Counted from the first letter of the stretch, positions 23,732-31,996 are shown. The stretch is 64,000 nucleotides of DNA from Hafnia alvei (GCF_964063325.1 NZ_OZ061315.1:2294001-2358000); one strand, 5' to 3'. The notes: generated from the sequence alone by a model not told the origin. A program made the numbers and translations.

Positions 23732-24160
23732 ATGGAAATCAAACACGAATCTATCCGAGAAACATTGCGGGCATGGGCTGTTGAAACTAATCGTGAATAC
23801 GTTGGTGGGCTGGTGGCCGGTGCATATTTTGGCCTTGGCGGTACTGAGCTGTTCATGCAAATGAATGCACCGACAGCATTCCATGTTAACCAACAGAAAT
23901 TATTCCGTTGGCTTGATAGCTACACACCAGCTGCGCGCCAGAAGGTCCGAGAGTTGCTGCCAGCCATCTTGGAAGTGTTGCCTTGGCAGCGTAAGGCCAA
24001 GCTATTAAGGATTGCAACACACGAATATCGGCTTAGAGCGCGAGCAGTTGAGTTCACGAACTCAGAAGCCAAAGCCTACGTTGATGCATTCAGTGAGACG
24101 GTACTTAGCGCATATCAGGTCAATGAATCGCTTACTAATCAGCCCCGAGTTTTCCATTGA
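23732..24160 (+). CDS. YdaT-like protein
   Basis: This 142-residue protein resembles Rac YdaT: MEIKHESIRETLRAWA, AYFGLGG, QKLFRWLDSYTPAARQKVRELLPAI. The family is named a toxin because expression blocks E. coli division, and it occupies the place of lambda cII; a regulatory role is also plausible. It begins 10 bp after cro. Confidence 0.75.
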   Translation: MEIKHESIRETLRAWAVETNREYVGGLVAGAYFGLGGTELFMQMNAPTAFHVNQQKLFRWLDSYTPAARQKVRELLPAILEVLPWQRKAKLLRIATHEYRLRARAVEFTNSEAKAYVDAFSETVLSAYQVNESLTNQPRVFH

Positions 24161-24169
24161 GGTGTAGCT

Positions 24170-24430
24170 ATGTTGCAGAGCGAGCAATACATGCACAAGT
24201 CGATAGTTGAATCATTGTTGGCGGGAAAGGTATCCGCGTCAGCGGCTATTGCGGCGGCTGATTATGCAATTCAATACGGGAGGAGCAATAAGAATGCGAG
24301 CTTTTCTGTGCTATTGGATAAGGCAAAGTTTCACGCCAAGCACAACAAGGCCGCACCGGCGCCAAGTATTAAGCGTGAAATCCGACAGGCTAGATTGCCA
24401 AATATGCCCAAGTGGTATGTAGAACCGTGA
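24170..24430 (+). CDS. Early phage hypothetical protein
   Basis: This 86-residue basic protein is preceded by GAGGTG. It has an alanine-rich helical N-terminal half and ends RLPNMPKWYVEP. Part of the early rightward operon; no family recognised. Confidence 0.6.
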   Translation: MLQSEQYMHKSIVESLLAGKVSASAAIAAADYAIQYGRSNKNASFSVLLDKAKFHAKHNKAAPAPSIKREIRQARLPNMPKWYVEP

Positions 24431-24452
24431 CATCTATCTCGGCGAGGTGGTT

Positions 24453-24692
24453 ATGAGCAACTTACAAGAGCGCCTGCGGTGCGCTTTGCGGCGTAACTTT
24501 AAAGGGGAAACCCCATCAAGGGGCTATATCGAGGTCAAGAAAGGCCAGCGATTTAAAGATCATCGTGGCGCAACTGTAATTGTTCAGAGGTTGGTTGGTG
24601 GCTATGTGGTTTATCTGCGTAGCGGTAAAGATACGGAAAGCCAAATGCCATTGCGATTGTTTTCTAAGAAGTTCACAGAGGTAAGGGCGTGA
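24453..24692 (+). CDS. DUF4222-family phage protein
   Basis: This 79-residue protein from ATG 24453 (GAGGTG upstream). The pattern KKGQRFKDHRGATVIVQRLVGGYVVYLRSG, given here as a region spanning residues 27-56, matches the small beta-rich DUF4222 proteins common in lambdoid early operons. It overlaps the replication gene by 4 bp. Confidence 0.7.
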   Translation: MSNLQERLRCALRRNFKGETPSRGYIEVKKGQRFKDHRGATVIVQRLVGGYVVYLRSGKDTESQMPLRLFSKKFTEVRA

Positions 24693-25648
24693 GTCGTATT
24701 TTTGAGGTCGTTCAATCGTTATCAGGGCAAAGGAACAGTATTACGATCCCTAGGCCTTACTTAGCCTTTTTCTCAGGTGATCAGCAATTCTTCCCATTGG
24801 CAGCAATATTGAATCAACTTGTCTTCTGGTCGGGTTATGCAACCCAACCAGGAGGATGGTTCTATAAGAGCCACGAAGAATTAGGCGAAGAAGCAGGCGG
24901 GCTGAGTGAGGAACAGGTTCGCCGACTCATTAAGAAGATAACGCAGAGATATTTACCGAATATTGTGCAGGTCGATATTCGTAAAGTTAACGGCACTCCA
25001 ACGAAGCACTACAGAATTAATGGCGATGCGCTAATCAGCAAAATATTCCCGCCAGCACTGGAAACGGCGGAAGTGCGGAATGGAAACGGCGAAGTCGCGG
25101 AATCCGATAACAACGGAAACGGCGAAGATGCGGAATCCATTCGGCGAAAGTGCGGAATGGAAACGGCGGAAGTGCGGAATCATGGAAACGGCGAAGTCGC
25201 CGAATCCTTTCTCTATACAGATCTAGACACAGATAGAGACTTACAAATTTATTGTCAGGCAGACGAGCTGCCCGACGAACCACACGACGACGAATCTGAT
25301 CCAGTTTTGCGGGTGTTAAATCACTTCAACCGAGTGACCAACTCAGAATTTCGGGATGGGGCAACGACGCGAGGTTTTATTTCCGGCGTGCTACAGGGCG
25401 AATACGTTGCTGACGATCTCATGCTTGTGGTCGATTACATAGCCAACGAGTGGGCTGGGCAGGACAACATGAGTTTCTACTTGCGCCCCAAGACGATATT
25501 CAGCCAAGAGAACTTCGAGGGATATTTCGACCAGGCGAGGGCATGGCGGCGCAACGGCAAGCCGCAAAAGATCGCCGAGCCAGCGAAAGTGAATATCGAC
25601 CTACAAAACCAAGATTACTCAGGAAAACCCAAAGGGTTTAGGACTTAA
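24689..25648 (+). CDS. Phage replication initiation protein (O-like)
   Basis: This 319-residue protein has an N-terminal winged-helix DNA-binding region (FPLAAILNQLVFWSG, KSHEELGEEAGGLSEEQVRRLI; residues 35-95), a repetitive linker encoded by an iteron array (about 125-172), and a C-terminal domain of the conserved phage C-terminus type (VLRVLNHFNRVTNSEFR, SFYLRPKTIFSQENFEGYFDQARAW). The arrangement mirrors lambda O, whose gene contains the replication origin. No helicase or loader gene (P or DnaC-like) is evident downstream, so the partner may be the next HTH protein or host-supplied. Confidence 0.82.
   Translation: MSRIFEVVQSLSGQRNSITIPRPYLAFFSGDQQFFPLAAILNQLVFWSGYATQPGGWFYKSHEELGEEAGGLSEEQVRRLIKKITQRYLPNIVQVDIRKVNGTPTKHYRINGDALISKIFPPALETAEVRNGNGEVAESDNNGNGEDAESIRRKCGMETAEVRNHGNGEVAESFLYTDLDTDRDLQIYCQADELPDEPHDDESDPVLRVLNHFNRVTNSEFRDGATTRGFISGVLQGEYVADDLMLVVDYIANEWAGQDNMSFYLRPKTIFSQENFEGYFDQARAWRRNGKPQKIAEPAKVNIDLQNQDYSGKPKGFRT
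25060..25206 (+). repeat. Six-copy iteron array: probable phage replication origin
   Basis: Six imperfect 20-22 bp copies of GGAAACGGCGAAGTCGCGGAAT-like sequence lie within the replication gene, separated by 0-11 bp, and encode repeats such as NGNGEVAES. Position and form match the ori iterons inside lambda O. Confidence 0.78.
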
Positions 25649-25651
25649 AAA

Positions 25652-26074
25652 ATGTCTGGAATTAGAGAAGTTATTGTTTTTCTGGAAAATAATCCAAAGT
25701 CAAAATTTAGCGATATTGCCAAGACGCTCGGTCTGTCAAACACATCAGTGAGAAGGGAATTAGATTTTCTAAATAGCTTGGGCTGTCTAATTAAAACTGG
25801 GTGCAGAACGAGATATCGCTACTCGATCCCTGAGGCAAGAGAATTTGGCAAAACAAAATCGCCAGTAAAAAAATACACATCCCCAGTAAAACTGACTGTG
25901 GTTCCGAACGTAGAGGCGAAAAAGCAAAAGATAGCCGAGCTGATTGAGAAAAGACTCTACAACCGCGCCCAAACGGCCATATCTCAGCTCATAGCAGAAT
26001 CAGGTGATCAAGATACGGTTAACTGGGCTTTAGACAAAAATGCGGCGTGCGGCGCCAAGATTAAATATTTCTGA
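25652..26074 (+). CDS. Winged-helix phage protein
   Basis: This 140-residue protein starts 1 bp after the replication stop region. An N-terminal winged helix (REVIVFLENNPKSKFSDIA, KTLGLSNTSVRRELDFL) is followed by a basic linker and a helical C-terminus (AQTAISQLIAESGDQDTVNW). It is a DNA-binding protein of unknown role, perhaps aiding replication or regulating the early operon. Confidence 0.65.
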   Translation: MSGIREVIVFLENNPKSKFSDIAKTLGLSNTSVRRELDFLNSLGCLIKTGCRTRYRYSIPEAREFGKTKSPVKKYTSPVKLTVVPNVEAKKQKIAELIEKRLYNRAQTAISQLIAESGDQDTVNWALDKNAACGAKIKYF

Positions 26075-26087
26075 GGGAAGGTAAAAA

Positions 26088-26831
26088 ATGGCATTAACAC
26101 TGAAAACGGTAGTATCACAAATCGAGCAATACGGTGCATCAAGCTGCGGGGATCTGGCTGCGTTACTTGGGGTGACTCCAAAAGACATGGCCGCATTTCT
26201 TTCTAATGCCGTAGAGCACAACGAGCTGATTTGCGTGAATGGCCTGTATGCAGAATTAGGGGGAAAGCGGGTGCAACGGAATCCAGCTAAGCAGCAACAA
26301 AACACGGTAAAAGCGCATCAAAATCCACCTAAACCAGAAATTAAGGCAACAAAGATGCCGAGCAGTGCAACAAAACCGACTGTAGGCCTGCTCCGAGAAC
26401 TGCTTACTGAGCACGGTGATATGACTGCCGCCGAGCTGGGCCAACGGACTAAAATCGAAGGGCGCATGATTGGCCCTATGTTGGCGAATGATAAAAAAGC
26501 TGGTCGTATTACGCTGGTGGAACGCAACGGAAAAAATTACTACCATCTGGTCAAAGAGGGTGAAGCGGTGCAACCACAAAACGAGCCACAAAATATTCCA
26601 AAAACTATTCCTGCTGGTGATGCTGCAAAAGACATCGCCAAAGCAAAAGAAACTGTGCCCTCTATGCTAAATAAGCCCGCTATCCCGTCGCACATGATGG
26701 AGCTTATCGTTCCAACGCCGGAATACCTGAATCTTGAGTTGCGCCGTTTGCGTAGTGAGATTCGTCGAGTTGAGGCGCTAAAGAAGGCGGTAAGTGGCGC
26801 TATGCGGCAGTTGGCCAAGGGTGGGTGCTGA
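26088..26831 (+). CDS. Double winged-helix phage protein (DUF1627-like)
   Basis: This 247-residue protein has two HTH modules: residues 1-55 (SCGDLAALLGVTPKDMAAFL) and 99-155 (MTAAELGQRTKIEGRMIGPML), separated by a proline/lysine/glutamine linker. A C-terminal helix, YLNLELRRLRSEIRRVEALKK, is probably a coiled coil. This layout resembles DUF1627-type proteins of lambdoid early regions, of unknown function. Confidence 0.65.
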   Translation: MALTLKTVVSQIEQYGASSCGDLAALLGVTPKDMAAFLSNAVEHNELICVNGLYAELGGKRVQRNPAKQQQNTVKAHQNPPKPEIKATKMPSSATKPTVGLLRELLTEHGDMTAAELGQRTKIEGRMIGPMLANDKKAGRITLVERNGKNYYHLVKEGEAVQPQNEPQNIPKTIPAGDAAKDIAKAKETVPSMLNKPAIPSHMMELIVPTPEYLNLELRRLRSEIRRVEALKKAVSGAMRQLAKGGC

Positions 26832-26832
26832 T

Positions 26833-26982
26833 ATGGGCGTGTTGAAAGAGGTCAAATGCTATAAGTGTGGTGCGAATGTTGGCCTTGGCCGCACAATAAC
26901 TGATCCGAAAACTATAGTGTGCTTTGATTGCTGGCTCAGTGAGTCCAAGCGTAAAGAGTTAGAGCAGGATTCTAAAAATTAA
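26833..26982 (+). CDS. Small zinc-ribbon protein
   Basis: This 49-residue protein (MGVLKEVKCYKCGANVG) has a C-x2-C pair and a second C-x2-C-like FDCW/VCFDC element. It starts 1 bp after the preceding stop. Function unknown. Confidence 0.5.
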   Translation: MGVLKEVKCYKCGANVGLGRTITDPKTIVCFDCWLSESKRKELEQDSKN

Positions 26983-26992
26983 GGAATAAATA

Positions 26993-27550
26993 ATGAATCA
27001 CTTAATGATTGACCTCGAAACAATGGGTAACAAACCAACAGCGCCGATTGTGGCTATTGGCGCTGTATTTTTCGAGCCCGAAACTGGCGCCTTGGGCGAG
27101 CAGTTTTATATTGGCATAAAGCTCGAGAGTGCCATGCTGTTGGGTTGTCAGCCTGATGCAAGCACCATACTTTGGTGGATTGAGCAAAGCCGAGAGGCTC
27201 AGGAGGCGATCACCTCATCGGATAACGTCGATATTAAACTGGCCTTGGGTATGCTTTGTGACTTTGTGTATGACTACTGCGAATCGCCAAAATACCTAAG
27301 CGTGTGGGGTAACGGCGCTGCTTTCGATAACGTTATTTTGCGTAATAGCTACGAACTGGCCGGTATCAAGGCACCATGGAATTGGTATAACGATCTAGAT
27401 GTTCGTACGGTGGTTAAGATGGGTAGAGCGATTGGCTTTGATCCGAAGCGTGATATGCCATTTGATGGCGAACGGCATAACGCATTAGCTGATGCTGTTC
27501 ACCAAGCTCAATATGTTTCGGCGATATGGCAGCGAATGACTGGTGAATAA
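26993..27550 (+). CDS. DEDDh 3'-5' exonuclease
   Basis: This 185-residue protein has ExoI HLMIDLETMG (Asp7, Glu9), a central VWGNGAAFDNVIL motif and ExoIII HNALADAVHQA with the His-Asp pair, fitting the phage exonuclease family related to Rv2179c. It probably trims DNA or RNA during phage replication. Terminator 60 bp downstream. Confidence 0.85.
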   Translation: MNHLMIDLETMGNKPTAPIVAIGAVFFEPETGALGEQFYIGIKLESAMLLGCQPDASTILWWIEQSREAQEAITSSDNVDIKLALGMLCDFVYDYCESPKYLSVWGNGAAFDNVILRNSYELAGIKAPWNWYNDLDVRTVVKMGRAIGFDPKRDMPFDGERHNALADAVHQAQYVSAIWQRMTGE

Positions 27551-27610
27551 CTGGCGAAGTGTGGACGATGCTCCATATTTAGAGCCACATAAAGCTTGCA
27601 AGAATCGATG

Positions 27611-27631
27611 CCCGCCTGTGCGGGTTTTTTT
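27611..27631 (+). terminator. Intrinsic terminator after the exonuclease gene
   Basis: CCCGC-CTGT-GCGGG then TTTTTTT. Confidence 0.85.
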
Positions 27632-27841
27632 ATGTCTAAAAATCTAACCCATTGAAAATAAATAAACATTAAACAAACACACCTCAATAACTACGTTAAT
27701 CGATGAAATGGTCGAAGTCGTCATATTGTTTACTCTAACTCCTTGGTAGTAGTCATCTTAACCTTCATAGTGGCCAATGCGCGCATAGGTGACACGGATG
27801 TGATTCCCGCAAGGGTCTATAAATCTATCGAGTACAACTAT

Positions 27842-28021
27842 ATGAATTTAGATGAATTGATTTGCAGCTTTCCAATTGATGGATTGATCATGATACGTTT
27901 TATTTCTGGAGTTCCGGTCTTTGTGGTTCAAGTTCCTGACGATCATCTAATCCTCTCACCTGAAGCTTTTTTGGAATATATGCAACGAGCAGGCTATACG
28001 ATCACAAAAAATGATTTATAA
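27842..28021 (+). CDS. Possible small phage protein
   Basis: This 59-residue frame (MNLDELICSFPIDGLIMIRF) is hydrophobic-rich, with only a weak GAG upstream. Longer in-frame non-ATG starts exist. No family recognised. Just downstream, 28081-28173 holds a 30-codon frame overlapping the next start by ATGA, equally uncertain. Confidence 0.35.
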   Translation: MNLDELICSFPIDGLIMIRFISGVPVFVVQVPDDHLILSPEAFLEYMQRAGYTITKNDL

Positions 28022-28169
28022 TAATCATCTCAGGCTGAACCCCTGACAGCTAAGTTATCGCGCCAAACTGGACTATTAGAATGGCGCAAACAACGAAACA
28101 CCGCACTACTGCACTGACCGCTATAGAGGTTGGTGCTTTCTCATATCTATCATCCTGCGGGGTGATAGC

Positions 28170-28829
28170 ATGATAGCAATTCTCACCGCAAACACTCAGC
28201 CACGGCTTGGGCTTGTCACGTTCCAGGCAGGCAGAAAAATCAAATTCCGTGATGGTATGCGTTACGCCATTATTGAGCTTAACTCGGCTCAAGAACACTT
28301 AAGCTCTGGCATCGTACCAGCTGTTAATCAAATCGAAGCACTAAATCCCCACTTCCAAGGCTTATATGATAATGATCGTGCATTTGGTCTTTGTGGTGGA
28401 ACTACATCGCTTGATCACTACGTTCTCTGGTTAGGCAAATGCCAGTGGGTAGGATGTGAAGCGAAATTCTACGAACCATTCCCCGTTGGCGATAACGGCT
28501 CTGTCTGTGTATGCCGCTCCTGCAAAAACAAACTCAACATCCAAGAAACCCCGCGCCAGTTCGCAGAGATAGCCCGGCAGAATCGTATTGCTTTCATGCT
28601 CAAGACTATCAGTGAGCAAATGGGCCAGCCAGATGATCGGCAGCTCAGCGAGGCTGATATTTTCATGTGGTGCTTGCGCAATAACCTCCAATCCAAATTA
28701 CCTACTGACTTGCTTCATAAACTTCTCGGCACAAAGGCTTACGAAAGCACTGGCCGTGAGTGTGACGTAGTGCCCTCGTATGACCCACTGGAATTACTCG
28801 ATAAGCGCTTGTCGGAGGTGGGGCAATGA
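28170..28829 (+). CDS. Phage hypothetical protein with zinc-binding centre
   Basis: This 219-residue protein has a central cluster CQWVGCEAKFY ... CVCRSCKNKL (residues about 91-121), a likely zinc site. The C-terminal helices (EIARQNRIAFMLKTI) precede an acidic tail. It overlaps the Ref gene by 4 bp. No named family recognised. Confidence 0.6.
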   Translation: MIAILTANTQPRLGLVTFQAGRKIKFRDGMRYAIIELNSAQEHLSSGIVPAVNQIEALNPHFQGLYDNDRAFGLCGGTTSLDHYVLWLGKCQWVGCEAKFYEPFPVGDNGSVCVCRSCKNKLNIQETPRQFAEIARQNRIAFMLKTISEQMGQPDDRQLSEADIFMWCLRNNLQSKLPTDLLHKLLGTKAYESTGRECDVVPSYDPLELLDKRLSEVGQ

Positions 28830-29134
28830 AAAAGGCCGAGCGTTTACACTTATCCCGCGTAGCCGATTTGGGTTGTATTGTCTGTAATAATCTTGGCTAT
28901 GAAAATTCACCTGCTGAAATACATCACGTTCTTTCAGGTTGTGGCATGGGCCAGCGTGCCAGTAACTACGACGCAATCCCTTTATGTCCAATACACCATC
29001 GTCACGGCGGCAATGGTACGGCTATTCATGCCGGGCAAAAGTCGTTTGAGAAAAATTTTGGCTCTGAGCTGGATTTGCTGCTTCAAGTTCACTTAGCCCT
29101 TGGCATTAAAATACTCGAGGAAAATTTGAAATGA
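28826..29134 (+). CDS. Ref-family recombination-enhancement nuclease
   Basis: This 102-residue protein has the HNH-like signature of phage P1 Ref: CIVCNNLGYENSPAEIHHV, GMGQRASNYDAIPLCPIHH and GGNGTAIHAG. P1 Ref is a RecA-dependent endonuclease that cuts DNA at displacement loops. It overlaps both neighbours by 4 bp. Confidence 0.85.
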   Translation: MKKAERLHLSRVADLGCIVCNNLGYENSPAEIHHVLSGCGMGQRASNYDAIPLCPIHHRHGGNGTAIHAGQKSFEKNFGSELDLLLQVHLALGIKILEENLK

Positions 29135-29685
29135 TTTATCCAGATAGCATCGGTTTGGTTAACACTAAAGAAGCGCGATTACGTACGCTCGAATCTATCT
29201 GGATTCAGGGAAGGCTACGGATGTGGGGAGGGTGGTCCTACGTGAGAAAGGGCGGAATAGCCCCCGGCGTTCTCTCACGCCTGTGCGGTGGGACTAAAAT
29301 AACAAAGACGGCGATAACAAAATTACTACAATCACTCAAAAAAAGTGGCTGCGATAAGGCTGAATTAGAAAACTTTCTCAATGACATTCTGGCTAATAAA
29401 GGCGGTAACTTATTCGGATGCACCGATAAAGATGCTGCCAAAATGGATCGTGTCGTCGCTAGTACGCTAATCGATTTCCCTGCACTAATTGACATTCTGC
29501 ATGAACGATATACCCATAAAAAAAGTAAGCGAGCGATGGCCGAGGATGTACAAGAACAACACCCAGAATGGTGTTATGCCACTTGCCGCAATCGGGTTGA
29601 TATGTGGTTAAGCACTGCGGAATACATGCTTTACCGTCCCATGAATGAGGCGCTTAGCCTTAACCAAGAGCGGTTTTATGGTTGA
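29131..29685 (+). CDS. DUF1133-family protein in the late-regulator (Q) position
   Basis: This 184-residue protein has family features RLRTLESIWIQGRLRMWGGW, then LTKTAI-like TKTAITKLLQSLKKSG, then HPEWCYATCRNRVDMWLS. DUF1133 members commonly occupy the last early position, where lambda has Q, so a late antiterminator role is plausible but inferred. Its stop is followed by the antirepressor leader. Confidence 0.8.
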   Translation: MIYPDSIGLVNTKEARLRTLESIWIQGRLRMWGGWSYVRKGGIAPGVLSRLCGGTKITKTAITKLLQSLKKSGCDKAELENFLNDILANKGGNLFGCTDKDAAKMDRVVASTLIDFPALIDILHERYTHKKSKRAMAEDVQEQHPEWCYATCRNRVDMWLSTAEYMLYRPMNEALSLNQERFYG

Positions 29686-29933
29686 CGGAATATTTCAGGG
29701 GCGTTACATTTCTCATGCAGCGGCAAAATCCGCTGTCGGGTTTCGCAGCCCGCCGACTTAACAGACGCATAGCCGCGTTAGCGGTTTTTTTATGCGATGA
29801 GCACGCTCACATCAAAATTATGGTGGGGTGTGCGGGGGAGCCGAAAGGCTCGCCGGGTTTTCTGTTAACCGGTACTGCGAACTCCGTACATCTCACCACC
29901 CCGAGTTTCGCAGCAAAAGGTGGTGACTTCTAA
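29682..29933 (+). CDS. Ash/Icd-like leader frame over the C4-like RNA
   Basis: This 83-codon frame with a TTG start includes FAARRLNRRIAALAVFLC and MVGCAGEPKGSPGFLLTGTA, which from memory recur in Ash/Icd-like leaders upstream of antirepressors. It overlaps the C4-like RNA. It may be a translated leader coupling ant expression, or only conserved RNA sequence read in frame. Confidence 0.35.
   Translation: MTEYFRGVTFLMQRQNPLSGFAARRLNRRIAALAVFLCDEHAHIKIMVGCAGEPKGSPGFLLTGTANSVHLTTPSFAAKGGDF
29700..29791 (+). ncRNA. C4-like antisense RNA upstream of antirepressor
   Basis: Stem 1 is GCAGCGG/CCGCTGT (29717-29736), stem 2 CGGG/CCCG (29737-29752), then a terminator CCGC-GTTA-GCGG with TTTTTTT (29773-29791). 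TTAACAG at 29758-29764 is complementary to CTGTTAA near 29861, in the antirepressor leader. Position and layout match C4 RNAs of P1/P7-type immI regions, which block antirepressor translation. Confidence 0.5.
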
Positions 29934-29951
29934 ATTAACAGGGGTCATATC

Positions 29952-30824
29952 ATGACAGCATCAATATCCATTTCTGGAATATCAATTCATCAAGATAGCG
30001 AAGGCCGTTACTCAGTTAACGATCTGCATAAAGCATCTGGTAGTGAGCAGCGCCATCGCCCAAAATACTGGCTAGAGGCTCTGCAAACCAAAGAATTAAT
30101 CACGGAAATTACAAAAGGCGGAAATCCGCCCTTTTCAAAAAATAGCGGAATCTCGCTATTTTCCCCGATTGAGACCAAGCGTGGTTGCAAAGGTGGAACC
30201 TACGTTTGTAAAGAGCTGGTCTATTCTTATGCTATGTGGATCAGCGCCGCATTCTCCCTGAAAGTTATCCGCGCATATGATGCTTTGGTTAATGTCGTAA
30301 AAGCGCAAGAATCAAAACCCCAGACAACAACCAATGATCGCACGCCACTCCGTGACGCCATTAACATGCTGGTGGGCAAAAAGGGGCTAATGTATCCAGA
30401 AGCCTATACGCTAATCCACCAGCGCTTTGACGTTGGACATATTGACGAACTAACACCGCATCAAATTCCTCTAGCAATAGAGTATGTCCACAAACTTGCT
30501 TTAGAAGGCGAGCTGCTCGAACGGGACAGGATCCAGACCCAGCCACAATCAATATTTAACCTATCTGCAATCGATCAGGATGGTGAGTGGCGGTTAAGCA
30601 TTAAAAATGGTCGAGTGACATCAGCGAGAAGATTGGACGATGGAGAATATATTATCAGCGTTGCTTCGTTTGGTGAGCTAATGGAGAGAGCTGGTAATAT
30701 CATCATTCACTACACGGAGTTACAGCGCATGAACCCATCTGAACTGGTTGGGCTGGTGGATAAAATGAGAAAGCACCATCATCATTGGCAGCTGATAATG
30801 AACCAGAAAAATAAAATTGCTTGA
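29952..30824 (+). CDS. ant: KilA-N domain antirepressor
   Basis: This 290-residue protein has an N-terminal KilA-N domain (EGRYSVNDLHKASGSEQRHRP, PKYWLEALQT, GTYVCKELVYSYAMWIS; residues 15-115) and a C-terminal region resembling phage antirepressors (TPLRDAINMLVGKKGLMYPEAY). Antirepressors inactivate repressors directly, which could provide induction for a repressor without a self-cleaving domain. AGGGG lies upstream of the ATG. Control by the upstream C4-like RNA is likely. Confidence 0.82.
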   Translation: MTASISISGISIHQDSEGRYSVNDLHKASGSEQRHRPKYWLEALQTKELITEITKGGNPPFSKNSGISLFSPIETKRGCKGGTYVCKELVYSYAMWISAAFSLKVIRAYDALVNVVKAQESKPQTTTNDRTPLRDAINMLVGKKGLMYPEAYTLIHQRFDVGHIDELTPHQIPLAIEYVHKLALEGELLERDRIQTQPQSIFNLSAIDQDGEWRLSIKNGRVTSARRLDDGEYIISVASFGELMERAGNIIIHYTELQRMNPSELVGLVDKMRKHHHHWQLIMNQKNKIA

Positions 30825-30908
30825 TTTTAGCCAAAAAGTAGCAATAATTAGGTACGCTTCGCAAAGCTGCGCCGGATGGCAGTGAGCATAAGCAACCATA
30901 CTTAAAGA

Positions 30909-30931
30909 AACCCGCCGCTGTGCGGGTTTTT
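30909..30931 (+). terminator. Antirepressor terminator
   Basis: AACCCGC/GCGGGTT stem followed by TTTG. Confidence 0.75.
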
Positions 30932-31250
30932 GCGTATCTGGAGGGTGATGAATTGAAATACCAACGCGGTTAACCCGTGCTCTCTATCTATATGCCACAG
31001 TCATGATGCGGCCCCGAGTCCACTAGATGGAGCCAGAAGCAGGTCGAACTGCACACACGCTGGTTAGGGTTAACGAGGAAGAAGATGTGCCGGTAAAGCA
31101 TTATGCCTGCCAAGCATATGCCGGTTATTAGCGGCGATGAAGCGACGCAATCCCAAAGGCATGGGCGTGGCCACTACGGTTAGTGGCAATGCTCAGACTG
31201 AAAGTGAAGCATTAGCGCTTACATCTGAATAAGATAAACAAAAAAGTGTA
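30932..31250. other. Gene-poor interval before hicAB
   Basis: About 320 bp with no convincing gene. It contains a perfect stem GCCACTA-CGGT-TAGTGGC (31170-31187). As the interval between the Q-position gene and the lysis genes, it is a reasonable place for the late promoter, but I cannot identify the promoter. Confidence 0.4.
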
Positions 31251-31259
31251 TATTTCCCC

Positions 31260-31288
31260 TTGCTTGTATAAACAAAAATGTTTATAAT
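31260..31288 (+). promoter_or_regulatory. hicAB promoter with overlapping palindromic operator
   Basis: TTGCTT (31260-31265), 17-bp spacer, TATAAT (31283-31288). The inverted repeat TATAAACA-AAAA-TGTTTATA (31267-31286) spans the spacer and minus-10, ideal for autorepression by HicB. A weaker copy of the repeat lies just upstream near 31233-31252. Confidence 0.8.
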
Positions 31289-31318
31289 GATTTCAAGTTA
31301 AACAAACAGGAGGAGGAA

Positions 31319-31495
31319 GTGAAACAACGCGAGTTCCAGCGTTGGCTTGCGGCACAAGGGGCACAGTTTTCAAACGGTACCAACCACTTGAAAATTTACT
31401 TGAACGGCAAGCAGACGATAATGCCAAGGCATCCAGCGAAAGAAATACCGGAGCCGCTTAGGAAAGTAATTCTTAAGCAACTTGGCCTGAAATAA
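31319..31495 (+). CDS. hicA: HicA mRNA-interferase toxin
   Basis: This 58-residue protein starts at GTG 31319 behind a strong GGAGGAGG. It matches E. coli HicA in length and sequence: MKQREFQRWLAAQG, then GTNHLKIY with the catalytic His, then MPRHPAKEI and LRKVILKQLGLK. HicA has a double-stranded RNA-binding-like fold and cleaves mRNA independently of ribosomes. Its antitoxin HicB follows 50 bp downstream. Confidence 0.95.
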   Translation: MKQREFQRWLAAQGAQFSNGTNHLKIYLNGKQTIMPRHPAKEIPEPLRKVILKQLGLK

Positions 31496-31497
31496 CA

Positions 31498-31519
31498 AAC
31501 CAGCCCTTCGGGGCTGGTT
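31498..31519 (+). other. UUCG-capped hairpin between hicA and hicB
   Basis: AACCAGCCC-TTCG-GGGCTGGTT is a 9-bp perfect stem with a stable tetraloop and no T-run. It may stabilise the hicA 3' end or tune the toxin to antitoxin ratio. Confidence 0.5.
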
Positions 31520-31545
31520 ACTCGCGGAGATTCACTTAGCCAAAT

Positions 31546-31953
31546 ATGCGATACCCAATAAAATTTGAGCATGACGAAACCGGGTGGTGTATCTCATTCC
31601 CCGACATCCCTGAGGCATTAACGGGCGGTGAAACAAAAGAAGAGGCGCTATCATTAGCGCAAGATGCACTGGTAACGGCGTTTGATTTCTACTTTGAAGA
31701 TCAGCGCCCCGTTCCTATGCCAAGCGCCGATGGTGATGACTTTGTTGATGTGTCTGCTAGCGTAGCTGCTAAGGTGTTGCTGCTTAATACCATGATCGCA
31801 ACCGGCACTACGCAGGCAGAACTAGCTCGTCGTTTAGGCACTCGACCGCAGGATGTAAGCCGTATCGTTACGTTGGGACACACCACTAAAATTGATACGA
31901 TTGAGGCTGCGTTAAAAGTGCTCGGCAAGCGGCTAGAAATAACCGCGTTGTAA
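31546..31953 (+). CDS. hicB: HicB antitoxin
   Basis: This 135-residue protein has an N-terminal degenerate RNase-H-like domain (MRYPIKFEHDETGWCISFPD, PEALTGG) that binds HicA, and a C-terminal helix-turn-helix (TQAELARRLGTRPQDVSRIV) that binds the hicAB operator. The toxin-first order and size match E. coli hicAB. Terminator 17 bp after the stop. Confidence 0.95.
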   Translation: MRYPIKFEHDETGWCISFPDIPEALTGGETKEEALSLAQDALVTAFDFYFEDQRPVPMPSADGDDFVDVSASVAAKVLLLNTMIATGTTQAELARRLGTRPQDVSRIVTLGHTTKIDTIEAALKVLGKRLEITAL

Positions 31954-31970
31954 ATATTACCCAACTATCT

Positions 31971-31996
31971 AAAGGCTACCTCCGGGTGGCCTTTTT
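31971..31996 (+). terminator. hicAB terminator
   Basis: AAAGGC-T-ACC and GGT-GGCCTTT pair around TCCG, followed by TT. A further inverted repeat, TAGCGCTCAGCC/GGCTGGGCGCTA (32003-32071), precedes the holin gene. Confidence 0.75.
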
